Assembly (NCBI GenBank): GCA_022478985.1
Contig: JAKSZP010009606.1
Location: 19,222-83,221 of the forward strand
Length of the DNA stretch: 64,000 nt
DNA from: Massospora cicadina
Lineage: Eukaryota > Entomophthoromycota > Entomophthoromycetes > Entomophthorales > Entomophthoraceae
Reading direction: 5' to 3'
A program made the translations under genes and the position numbers. The notes under the pieces are model-generated. The model made no database searches, had not been told where the DNA came from, and was given only the letters and a program-made list of their open reading frames with translations. This document shows positions 36,741-47,440 of this stretch, one piece after another. How positions within the stretch are numbered: the first letter of the stretch is position 1; every line of letters starts with the position of its first letter.

Positions 36741-37864
36741 TTTTGTGCGGTCCACCACCATTATGTTGAGCTGCAGTTTGAGGGGTAGACTAAATTCATC
36801 CAGTGACCTGAACTCATGAACCCATAGGACCTCCTCCACTGAGGTCATATGTAAATGTGCCACTATTTAATGATGGCGTTCTGCATTGGTTTGTGCTTAT
36901 ATTCCCTTAAAAGGCTTAATCTCCCCATGTACAGGAGTATAATACCTGGAGACATGTGAGTCTCAAACCACAATTGCTGATAAGGGCCAATGACCTCCCC
37001 ATAAAGCCCAGCTGGCACTTTCACCTCTAACTCAGTGTTTATTATTACTTGGTGTCCAGAGGGGATGGATATAGGGCTGGCAGCTCTGAGTGGAAACCCT
37101 AGATATTCATATATTTGCTGGGGAAGGGCTCAGGTCTTGCTCTTTATTTGATGGTAGTAAATCAGAATCACCCACATGACTGTATGAAAGGTTAATAGGT
37201 CCCATGTGCACTGGATCTTTTGGCACTCCGCTGGTGGTAAAGTAAATTGGGATCACTGTTCCAAAAGTTCAAAGATCTCCTATGTCATGACAATGATAGC
37301 ACCAAAGTGTCTCATAAAGGTGGCTCCAATAAACAGGCCATAAATGTCATTTGGCAACACTATTGCTGGGGCTTCAATGACAATTGACCCAAACCGCAAA
37401 GGTAGCACATTGTACGCTCCCTAAGAAACCTGCTTTCTGTGACCGCGGTCCCATACACCATTTGATGTTCCACATCAGGCTTTAGTGTCAACTTCACACC
37501 AGCTTAGTAGAAACTATGTCAACTGGGTCGCCTGAATCTATGAGAGCGCGAAATTATTTGTTTGCTACAAAAATGTCACATTGTGTACATACACAATAAG
37601 ATAAATATTGACTGTTTAATACGTGGACTTATGGGGTCTCATTTCTCAAGGAAGCTCATAAACCCTCACGTTTTTTGGGTATTCTTTAGCAATAGCATCT
37701 ACTGGAAGGGTGATGTTTACAATTTTCATGAAAGGTTCATCTGCGACTGAATCAAGCTTGTATGAAGAAGATTGGTCAAATATCTGGCATGCGTTCAGCT
37801 TTGGTTGCTCCTGAGGTCCTTCTTCAGCTTCAGCCATGGCTTATTCCCTATCAATACATTTACT
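36741..37864 (-). pseudogene. Protease and upstream linker of Gyp-B
   Basis: A frame starting with ATG at 37837 (MAEAEEGPQEQPKLNACQIF) runs to 37646. The aspartic protease active site, DSGD in RALIDSGDPVDIVSTKLV, lies around 37,527-37,538. The linker to reverse transcriptase follows. The 5' boundary is set by the insertion of Gyp-D at 37870, with one copy of CCTCC at 37865-37869. Confidence 0.65.
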
Positions 37865-37869
37865 CCTCC

Positions 37870-38615
37870 TGTCAGACATTTGCCCTCTCAGCTGCAGAGG
37901 AAGAATGTTTTGGGTCAAAATCAGCTGAAATGGGGAAATGTCAGCCATTTATGAGTTTATGATGAATCATAAAGCGAATTTATTAATCAAAATGATAGAA
38001 TAGACCAAAAAGACCCTGGTCAATTCTCTGCGGGACCCCAAAAATTGAGGTAGTACCATTTTGAATCCTTTACAGGCAAAAATAAAAAATTGAATGGTCA
38101 GATTAACCTGACCACATGACAGACCTTGGGGTGACCATCAGAAGGTACATCCTCAACCTCAACCAGATCCTTCCAAGCACCTATGCGGGGGCCACACCCT
38201 TTTATAGGCGTGGCGAAGGTCACTCAAGGTGAAAGTATTTTATCTAGCAGTGATTGGTTGAAGTACATCAAAACCTTACCGCATGGGTACATTCTGCCCC
38301 AAAACCCCATCCCAACTATCATTTTGCCAAAGAAGTAACTCAAATTTTCCATGATCTGATATGAGAGTATCCCATATCTCCTATTCATAATGCAATGAAG
38401 CTATTCTAAAACAATCCTCAAATTACCCCTGACCTTCAAACAGTTTAATACTGATCAGTCAGATATTGAGAGGGAACACTTCCTTTTTTTTCGCGCCTAT
38501 AATAAAAAATAAAAATCTAATTTTTATTAGTGGTCAATTTTTAATTTTATTTAAATATTTGTGGAATCCAGTGGCGTAAAAGCACCAGAGGGCCAAACAC
38601 AGCTGGTTTACCACA
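37870..38615 (+). repeat. 5' LTR of Gyp-D
   Basis: A 746-bp repeat, TGTCAGACATTTGCCCTCTC to GGTTTACCACA, colinear with the 3' LTR. Confidence 0.9.
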
Positions 38616-38617
38616 AA

Positions 38618-39720
38618 ATGGTGCTCATTACAGGGGTTCCCTGTACATTAAAAATAGTTGCTCTTGAAAAACAACTAGCAAGCGCTTTGTCCTGCCTTAA
38701 GGAGCTTGAGCAGCGCCCTTACAAACTCCCCCTTAAGTACAAGTACATTACTGGTGAAAAGAGCATTGCTACCTTTTTGTACGTATATGAAGCTACTATG
38801 GATGGCGCAACTGACAAGCAAAAATTTCAACACATCCTTCCTTGTTTAAGCCGCTTAGCGCAAGAGATGATAGTACCTAACTTGAACCCTACATACATCT
38901 GGTCAGAGGTGAAGGAGGCTCTTTTGGCTGAATTCAGATCAAAGCAGAGTCTACATCAGGAAAAACATGCCTATATGCGCTTAGAATGTATGAGGGTTAA
39001 TCGCCTATTGCCTTTGCTGAATGATTTTACCTTGCTGCGCAAAGGTTGTCAACCTCAAATATGCTTACCCTTGATGATGCTATTGCCACCCTGTTAAATG
39101 GGTTATCATCTCAGCCTTCTCTAGCTTGACATATCTTAGTGAAATGCTACTTTAAAACCATCCGTGACATCAAGAGGCTTTGTTAGATGTGGCTGAATTT
39201 CATTTATATTATGACAACTGAAGCTGAGGTGAATCCTTCAGCTCTCACCATTGAGGAGCTACCGCCTTTTGAACAGTTGAGGATGAGCTCACCTGCATCT
39301 ACCTTTTTTGCGAAACCTGCTTCCTCAGTGCGTCTTAAAAAGGTTATCACTCCTTCATATTAATCAAAACCTGTAAGGTAGCAAATACCATAATTTCGCA
39401 CAAGCTCACTAAAGCCGCTGTGTCTTCCTCTCCAGCTAAGCTGGTAAATGCGCGCCCTAATGCTATTCAATCTCCTGTGGCTGTCTCACCTACCTCCATT
39501 GCGGCCTTACCAGTTGTTGAAAATACCCTTGGGAACAAATCTGAGGGGGTTATGATGACGCTGGGTACTATATATTGGGAGCCCCCGCAGAAGTAGAGGT
39601 TCCTAATCATTTGAACGCTGGAGGAGTAGATGAGACAATCATACCTGAGGAAACGTACCTATGCCATATTCTAGGGTTTCCCAAAGTTATTGACACTGCT
39701 AGCGATGGTGATCACTTCAT
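38618..39720 (+). pseudogene. gag of Gyp-D
   Basis: The open frame runs through 39097 without a stop; the first ATG after the LTR (38618) overlaps the primer site. The protein has a short coiled-coil-like start (LEKQLASALSCLKELEQ) and a capsid-like region (KSIATFLYVYEATMDGATDK, RLAQEMIVPNLNPTYIWSEV, LHQEKHAYMRLECMR). After 39097 it continues in other frames with stops to about 39,700. No zinc knuckle was found. It matches the Gyp-G gag at 27.6-27.8 kb. Confidence 0.7.
38619..38636 (+). other. Primer-binding site of Gyp-D
   Basis: TGGTGCTCATTACAGGGG, three bases after the LTR. It differs by one base from the Gyp-F site although Gyp-D is otherwise a distinct family. Confidence 0.8.
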
Positions 39721-40985
39721 AGATAGCCTGATTCGACCTGTTCAGTGAGTCCATTCCAGGAAATTCACCCTTTATAAAATACCTGAGGCTGCTCAAAAGC
39801 TAACCTCCACCTTCTGGCTCAAGGAAGTCTTAGCCTTATCATCTAACTTTGGAGGTACCCTCACTAAGGTTGAAGTGGTCTTTCAAAAGGTCCGAATACT
39901 GGCCAACTTAGACACTGGCTCCACAATTAACGTGATCTCCACTAAGCTTATCAAGAAGAAAAAGTTAGCACCTGACTTAGGAGTATGCGCAAGAATTTGT
40001 TACCGCTGGCCCCATTAATACCCATGCTAGCAAAGCATAATTTTCCCTTGCCATTCAAACTGGGAAGCTTATTCTATCAGCCCCTGCTGTGTCTTTGGAC
40101 AACAATACATATGATATGCTTATCAGCACTCGATTTATGATTAAGTATGAGGAAATAATTAACATTAAACAAGGTTTCCTCTCGTTACTCAACTATTAAG
40201 TCCCTTTAGTCTTATCCAATAAAGAACCTAACAAGCACAAATACTCTTGCCAAGTTGAGTACCCCTTTTCCACTATAACATTGCCTTATTCCTCTTCTGG
40301 GCGCAAAACAAAAAAATTACCCAATTCAGTTGATGCTGGGGATGGTATCCCTTTCTACGCTGCAGATGAGGTCTTGATTAAGACTGGTGAACAAAGAGTG
40401 GTTGGCACTAAGACTGCACTCCAAATCTCACACCATTGCTTGTTGCACCTCACAAGTATTGAGGGCGTTAGTACCTTGGAGCCTCGTGTCTTGCCTGAGA
40501 TACTAGACTCAGACTACCAGAGGCCTATTACTATTCTACTGGTAAACCTCACTGGCAAAGACATGGTTATACGAAAACATCAGTAGTTTAGAAAAGGCTT
40601 CCTACTACCAGTAGAGGACATTGAGCATATTCACTCCATTGGCTCTATGGCGGATTTGGGCTTACCCATGGACAACCTGGTGTGCACCTTAACCAAGGTT
40701 CATATTTCGGATAAACTAACTACAGAGGATTTAGGAACAGTTCATACCTTGTTAGACGAATATACTGACATATTCTCAAAATTGGATACTGACTATAGCC
40801 ACATGAAGGGCTGGTGCCGCTTCATTAATGTGGATGATGCCCTCTCTATTAGGTCCAAACCTTATTGCAAGTCAAAGAGGGAGGAACAGCAAATGAGGAA
40901 AGAGCTCCTGCAGTTATTAGATGTGGGGGTTACTAGTTCCTTCACAAAGCCCTTGGTCTTCACCTCTCTTGTTAATAAAAAGTAA
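39721..40985 (+). pseudogene. Protease and linker of Gyp-D
   Basis: The active site DTGS lies at 39911-39922 in an open context (ANLDTGSTINVISTKLIKKK), so the catalytic residues are intact. The linker before reverse transcriptase is readable in 40281-40586 (LVNLTGKDMVIRKHQ) and 40647-40985, which ends in the beginning of reverse transcriptase (LLQLLDVGVTSSFTKP). Frameshifts separate these. Confidence 0.65.
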
Positions 40986-42110
40986 AATGGAGGTCATCAG
41001 ATAGTCATGGACTACCACAAATTTAAATACCCTTATAAAAAAGGATAGTTATTCTATCCCTCGCATTGATGAGGCCCTGGCCCAACTCTCTGGCTCTAAC
41101 TTCTTCTCCGCTACTGGCTTGGCCTATGGCTATTACCAAATGGACCTTTCTTCTTAAGATCAGGAGACTGCGCTCTTATTTGTAGTAAAGATCTCTTCTA
41201 ACTCACATGATTAACTGAGGGTTGTGCAACGCACCTTTCTCTTTCCAGCGTGTGATGGATCACATCTTGCAGGACCTCAAGTTAACTTGTGTCATCGTCT
41301 ATCTTGATAACATCATGGCGTTCTCAAAAACCTTCAACGAACATCTTGATCACTTGTAGGAGTTGTTTCTATGGTTACATAAGTTAAATATTAAGTTGAA
41401 GCCCTTAAAGTGCACCTTCTTCTAAAGGAAATTAAATTTCCTTGGACACTCCATTTACCAAGAAGGAATTCAACCCAAGCAGGACAAGGTCGAAGCCATC
41501 TCAAAAATGCTTCCCCCTAAAAATCTACGGGATATTCAGGTATTTCTAGGGATTATGGGGTATTACCATTAGTTCATCCCTAAGTTCACCCAACTCAGTG
41601 AGCCCCTTGTCCAGCTATTAACCAAGGATACTACTTTCTATTGGGGTGCTGAACAAAAGGCTTCTTTTGAGACGCAGAAGCAACTGCTACAACAATGTCT
41701 TATCCTATGGCGCCAAGAATATAATAAACTGTTTATCTTGTTTACTGATGCCTCAGACTATGCCGTCAGGGCCATATTGGCACAATTGGATGAAAACGGT
41801 GTTGATCATCTGGTATCCTACTTAAGTAATATTCTTTCAAAAGAATAACGCAACTATAGCGTAACAGAAAAGGAGTACATTGCCGTTTTGTTAGCTGTGA
41901 AGCACTACCGCCCATTCCTATATGGGACCACCTTCACTGTAGTTACTGAACACACTTTGTTGAAGTGGTTACAAATATGAAGGATCCTACTGGCCGGTTA
42001 CTTCGCTGACCTCTATAGCTCAAGAATTACAATATGAGGATTGAATACAGTGCTGGGACTCATCACATGAATGTTGATGGGTTGACTTGGCTGCCAGTCA
42101 TTCACTTGGA
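40986..42110 (+). pseudogene. Reverse transcriptase and RNase H of Gyp-D (broken)
   Basis: Blocks in order: KKDSYSIPRIDEALAQLSGS near 41,040-41,095, GLCNAPFSFQRVMDHIL near 41,219-41,270, the catalytic site YLDN at 41300-41311 (the second Asp is Asn, which should abolish activity), KLKPLKCTFF near 41,395, and the connection GIMGYYH. RNase H has LFTDASDYAVRAILAQLDE near 41,735-41,795 and YSVTEKEYIAVLLAVKHYRP near 41,857-41,915. Stops are scattered through it. Confidence 0.75.
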
Positions 42111-43110
42111 TAATAGTGAGGTGGAGAGGTTACATGTCCTCTTAGTGCCCCCAATGAATGTGAGGATAATGATGAGACCATCCAGAAGATGTTATCTCGG
42201 CTCTCCTGTAACACTAAAGTGGAGAATGGAAAGTTGTATAAGCAGGTGGGAAAAGATGGCTACCCTACCTTCAGTCCTTGGAAAATGTACCTGCTATACT
42301 AGAAGCTCACTCCACTATAGGCCATGGAGGTGCAAAGAAAACTTATGAGTGGATTAAGGATCAGTATTATTAGAATGGAATGATGGAATATATTGTTGAC
42401 GTCTTGGAAGCTTGCCTTACGTGTAAGAAGCAATCCAATATCAAGACTAGATACCAGTATCAACCAACTACCCCTCAACAATCGTTCCACACCATTAGTT
42501 TGGATGTAGTAGATCCCCTTCCTCAGTCTACTAGCGGAAACAGATCTATCCTAGTAGCTATTGATCATTTCACTAAGTGGGTGGAAGCTGTGGCTCTTCC
42601 TGCTCAAATGGCCAAGGCCACAGCCACCGTTTTACATTAATACATTTTCTCTTGACATGGCTGCCCCAAGTATTACTCTGCAATAATTGTAAGAACTTCA
42701 CCTCCAGAGTAACCAAAATCCTGGCCACATCCATGGGGGCCCAACAACTTTTCTTGGCTCCATACAATCCCTCCACAAATGGGACAATGGAGAGAGCAAA
42801 TGGCACCTTGGTATCCAACCTATGGAAATAGCCTCTTCTGATCCACTTCACTGGGATCATTTCTTACTCAGTGCTCTTATGGCCTAACGGATAAGCTACC
42901 TCCAGATTTAGAAAATGTCCCCCTTCCGTGTCTTGTATGGGCATGGACCAGGAATACCTGCCCTCTTAGTCAAAGATGTATTCTCCTCTATGGTAGAGGA
43001 ACTGTCGCAAATTTTGCAATTTGTTACATTTTGGACTCTACTAGCTTGCCAAGCCAAACAGTATGAAGACTTCTGGCCCTTGCTCATTTGCCTTCATTGG
43101 CACACCTTTC
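42111..43110 (+). pseudogene. Integrase of Gyp-D, N-terminal and core parts
   Basis: The zinc-binding part has HSTIGHGG near 42,308-42,330 and CLTC at about 42,413-42,424. The core reads SLDVVDPLPQSTSGNRSILV from about 42,497. The second acidic position is CNNCKNFTS near 42,690, where Asp is expected and Asn is found. NPSTNGTMERANGTLV near 42,770 retains the Glu. A frame break lies near 42,640. Confidence 0.7.
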
Positions 43111-44080
43111 ACTACAAGTCCACAGGCAACTCCCCAATCCAGCAGATCACCAACTTTAACTTGGCAGATTAATCCCTCTTGGTATGCACCGGTGGTTCTC
43201 TTCCCCATTTCTGGGCGGCCTGATCCCTTGCTTCTCCACTATAGGGCTAATCTCCGCTTGTCCATCACTGGCTCCACTGACTAAGCAAATCCCTGTGGGG
43301 TATTCTGTAGATCCAGGTTGTGAGTTGGTAGCGCCAACCACTCCTAGGTACAATAACCCAGCACCTAACCTTGGGAACCTTTTAGCCCACTCTTAAATGT
43401 CAAGTGTCACTACATCTCTTAAAACACAGATAAAAGTAGGTAAAGGAAGGTATTTTATTAGAATAAAAAGCCAACCCTTAATATATGTGGCCAAAATATT
43501 AATATTGTGATCATACTGGTGTATAATTTTCATTAGGAATATAAAGAGGAACGGGGGTGTGGAGGTTTAAATTGATTTAGGTTGCATCAACGACAGTTGT
43601 TTTACAAAAGGCTATATCTTATGGCATTCGTCAGCTTATGGTTAATTAATTACATTTATTAGATATAGTTTATATATCACATGTGATGCGACATCTTGAT
43701 GTGGATCAATTTAACTTTAAGCGGGCTTGCTTCAATACTTCTCACTTCCTAAAGTGGTCTCAGATTGACAATCAATCAACTTGTTGATTTAAAACTTTTA
43801 TGGTTTCATCAATTCAGCAATAGTTTGATTTTGATGAGGTAATTAAATTTTATAATCTCTTCATGTGTTAAATTTGTATCAATAATTGCAATCCACTTGC
43901 TATTATTGGCGTCTCAACTAGTAAAATAAACAATATTATACCAATTATAATCAGTTATGCTCTTAAGACAACCTATTGACTTTGTAAGCACAAATCATAC
44001 AAAATTAAAGAATTTGATACTATAAACCTGGGTGAGCAAGATCTAATCTTTGACTAAACCTGAGGTTAATGCTGAGCTTA
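43111..44080. other. Unassigned segment inside the Gyp-D integrase
   Basis: The integrase core breaks off near 43,100 and C-terminal-like sequence (GYIWEGPFTITYKR) is only found again near 44,310, so about 1 kb is extra. The first 290 bp (43,111-43,397) are less AT-rich and partly open in plus. The rest (43,398-44,080) is AT-rich and starts TGTCAAGTGTCAC with AATAAAA-type signals on the minus strand, as a minus LTR end might. I cannot define its ends. Confidence 0.35.
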
Positions 44081-44468
44081 ATCCTTAGCCAAGGCTGACC
44101 TCAACTAGGAACGAAATTTCTACAGGAACCCAAGAAGGTCATGAGAAGTTTGGCTCAGTACATCATTCAACTCCAAGCTGAGGTTATGACCAATTTACCA
44201 AAAACAGTGACTAAAGAAGGGCATGTAGAAAATGAGATCTGAACTTCACTACCTACATTCCAAATATCTGATATGGTATTATAATACCATAACTGCATCA
44301 ATCCTAGAAATGGTAAGCTTGGATACATTTGGGAGGGTCCTTTCACCATCACCTATAAAAGATTAATGAGTATAAAATAAAATTGTTAGCTACAGTAATC
44401 ACCATCAAATGAGTACATGGCCACTTCGTTCAGCTTTATTCTCCCCTCAACATTCTTGAGGGGAGTGA
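44081..44468 (+). pseudogene. Integrase C-terminus of Gyp-D and polypurine tract
   Basis: The WEGPFTI block near 44,330 is the conserved end domain of Gypsy integrases. The purine tract CTTGAGGGGAGTGA precedes the 3' LTR. Confidence 0.55.
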
Positions 44469-45215
44469 TGTCAGACATTTGCCCTCTCAGCTGCAGAGGA
44501 AGAAAGTCTTGGGTTGAAATCAACCAAAATGGGGAAATGTCAGCCATTTACAAGTTTATGATGAATCAGAAAGTAAATTTTATAATAAAAATGATAGAAT
44601 AGACCAAAAGATTTTGGATAAATCTCAGTGGAACCTCGCAAATTGGGGTAACACCATTTCATATCATGTATGGGCAAAAAACCAAAAATTTAATGATCAG
44701 ATTACTTTGACCACACAAAGACCTTGGGGAGACCATCAGAAGTTACTCCCCAACCACAACCAGGTCCTTCCAAGCACCTATGCGGGGGCCACCCCCTTTT
44801 ATAGGCATGATGGAGGTCCCCCAAGGTGAAAGTATTTTATCTAGCAATGATTGGTTGAAGTACATCAAAACATTACCACATGGGAACATTCTGCCTAAAA
44901 CCCCATCCCAACTATCGTTTCACCAAATAAGTAACTTAAATTTCCCACGATCTGATAGGTAAGTATCCCATATTTCCTAATTTGGAATGCATCAAAGCTT
45001 CTCCAAAACTAGTCTTGAATTCCCCTCAACCCTCAAAACAGTTTAATACTGATTGGTCAGATATTGAAAAAGATTGCTTTCTTTTCTTTTCATCTTTATA
45101 ATAAAAATTATAAAAATCTAATTTTTATTATTGTTCAATTTTTAATTTATTCAGATTTATGTGGAATCCAGCGGCGTAAAAGCACCTTTGAGCCAAACAC
45201 AGCTGGTTTCCCACA
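44469..45215 (+). repeat. 3' LTR of Gyp-D
   Basis: A 747-bp repeat, TGTCAGACATTTGCCCTCTC to GGTTTCCCACA, followed by the target duplication CCTCC. Confidence 0.9.
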
Positions 45216-46863
45216 CCTCCGACTGGCTGCTGATATAAAAACTATAATCATATTGTGGGGCTTCTACTAGAAATACTTTAATTAGTTCAATTGGGACGTC
45301 TGGGGTTGGGATAGCGGAGGTAGAGAGTCCTGTCTCTACTCCGCTCCATCTTTTCCCTAGTATTATTGGTCCTGCCGTACATAGTGAACCTGATGGTTGA
45401 GGAAACTCTGGGCAAGGTGGCCAGGGTGACTGCATTTAAAACAATTAACCCTGTAGAGTCTGCGCCATTGGTTTTCATAATACGGGACAGGCTGATAGTT
45501 TGACTGCTGACAACTGGAGTAATTAGGTATAGGTCGGTAGTTGGGCCATTGACAATTATCATAGGCAGGTTCAGGGCAGAAGTTTAACTTCTGGGGGTAG
45601 CTCAGCTTAGGACGAGGCGCATAGTTAGATTAAGGCCAAGGGTTACTATGCAGAAGCTGAACAGGATAAGAGAGATTCCCTGAATGAGATAGTCCAGCGA
45701 CAATGACAGTATGTTTCCACTCTGTATTGGATGGAGTAAAGGTAGCTGATAGATGGCGCAGAAACTGACCAACTTTGAGCACGGGTACATCATTGTCCAA
45801 CATTGGAGTAATGACATTGTAAAGCTCTCAGTATGGCTTTACTGAAGAGTTCATGGCAATGCACACATCGGCTTCAGTAATAAATCTTCTCCTGCTAATA
45901 CAAGGGATTCCGCTGTAAATCAATCAGCAAATGTAGTAAGGGTCTCATTACGTTGAAAACAATGGTCAAGGACTCAGCTTTATACTGTGAAATCTTTACG
46001 GTACCTCTGAACAACCACAGCACAGTATCCTTCACCTCTTGGTATGTAACAGAACGGCTTGGAAGGTAGCAAGTAACTTGGTCAGCACTCCCAACGTCCA
46101 AGGCGGATATCAGTAATTTAGCCTTCTGCTGATCAGAGGCTCCTTCCACCACAAATTCAAATCATTTGAAGAAACCATGGATGTTTCCATTGCAGTTGAA
46201 CGGTGGTAACTTGTCAAAGCAGTCCTCCTTCTCCTGCTCATAAATGCAAGCCTTAGGAGTATACTGCGGATTAGATAGAGCCTATAAATGTGATCTCGAT
46301 GAGGGCTGGCTTGGAAAGGCAGCAGCTCTTGGAATAGAGTAGGGCTCTTCAGCGGGCGAGATTGCCATCACCTGGGGGTTTTGTTGGGTTGAAACATAAT
46401 TATCCCCAGAGCAGCCATTTTTGATTCAAGTGGCTCACGCTAAATGTGTGTTTGGAGAAAAGCTCTTCAGCGGGGTATCTAGTCTCATATTCATTGAAAA
46501 TGTTCCTTCCTTAGTGACTTTTGTTCTTCCGCTTCCCTAATAGGACAATGCGGGTAAAAGGTAGGCGTTAACTACCACTCCGTTCAGTGTAGATGTTCAG
46601 TAGTGTCATACATTTGATTGGCAAGCTTCCTGTTCTGTTGTCCAAGTATTTGCAGCTAACTAGCTGCACTTTCAAGTTGATTCATTATGTCATTGCACTC
46701 CTGAAGGAGGACTCTTGTTTTTGAGCACGGCGTCCACAACAAGTTTGAGTTCCACACTTTTGTCCAGCACAGCCGTTTGGGATGATTCTCCTTTGGTGCA
46801 GGCCTGATATGCCATGGCTGCGGATAGGATAATATTTGACTATAATTGTGGTTGTTCAATGGG
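45216..46863 (-). pseudogene. gag of Gyp-B
   Basis: The N-terminal frame 46859-46656 begins MNNHNYSQILSYPQPW. The capsid-like frame 46152-45895 has SADQVTCYLPSRSVTYQEVKD, nearly the same as Gyp-A gag. The C-terminal part (about 45,560-45,290) is rich in Asn/Tyr/Pro and contains a knuckle-like CSHPGH. The end is next to the Gyp-D insertion; after the junction the frame meets a stop within a few codons, and the pol-side ATG (37837) follows shortly on the other side of Gyp-D. Confidence 0.65.
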
Positions 46864-46881
46864 CCCCTGTAGTGAGCATAC
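46864..46881 (-). other. Primer-binding site of Gyp-B
   Basis: GTATGCTCACTACAGGGG on the minus strand directly after the LTR. The last 13 bases equal the Gyp-F site; the first bases have mutated away from TGGTG. Confidence 0.6.
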
Positions 46882-47440
46882 TGTTATAATTTGACAATAT
46901 AGTTGAGATACGCTGGGGGATTTTGCAAAGAGTCAAATCCACTAAGCAATCAGATGGATATTATGGAAATTTCCAGTCCTTTAAACACACTTAAAGTTAA
47001 ATAAAATATGGAGCACTTTCCCAACGACACTTTATTTCATTTTATACTAACAGCAATTACTTGCTGTTCTGCTCTTTCGCTTCTACTAACAATCCTCCTC
47101 CTTCAATCTCCCCATCTCACTTATAATAGTAACTTCAGATGATACCGCTCCCTTGGCTTAGACTATTCTCTTCCACCATATTCTCATTAGCTCTGGTAGA
47201 GTATGGTATTCATAAACTCTTTATCACCTTAGTTCAAGATGATCTACTCAATATTTGTCAAATGTCTTTATCGCCTTATTGCCTTATTTGGAGGCAATCT
47301 AATAACCATCTGGTCTAACCCAATATCGCCTCATTCCAATGTGATTGAATATTTTTACTCTATAATCATTGTCTGCAGATTCTAGCTAATTTTCCATGGA
47401 TATTATGGGCTTATCATCTAGTCATATCTGGATCTCAACA
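46882..47440 (-). repeat. 5' LTR of Gyp-B
   Basis: A 559-bp repeat, TGTTGAGATCCAGATATGAC to ATTATAACA on the minus strand, colinear with 33516-34073. Confidence 0.88.

Larger units (their letters stand above)
37870..45215 (+). mobile_element. Gyp-D, innermost Ty3/Gypsy retrotransposon of the nest
   Basis: A 7346-bp plus-strand element with LTRs 37870-38615 and 44469-45215 and a perfect 5-bp target duplication, CCTCC at 37865-37869 and 45216-45220. Its order is LTR, primer site (38619-38636), gag, protease, reverse transcriptase, RNase H, integrase, polypurine tract (AGGGGAGTGA before 44469), LTR. It is the youngest of the three nested insertions, yet its two LTRs already differ at roughly one base in seven by eye. 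Confidence 0.92.
33516..47440 (-). mobile_element. Gyp-B, Ty3/Gypsy retrotransposon hosting Gyp-D
   Basis: Minus-strand element with LTRs at 46882-47440 and 33516-34073. It is inserted in the Gyp-C protease and flanked by TGTGC (33511-33515) and GGTGC (47441-47445), a 4-of-5 duplication. With Gyp-D removed it is about 6.6 kb: LTR, primer site, gag, protease, reverse transcriptase, RNase H, integrase, polypurine tract, LTR. Gyp-D separates gag from most of pol. Confidence 0.88.
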
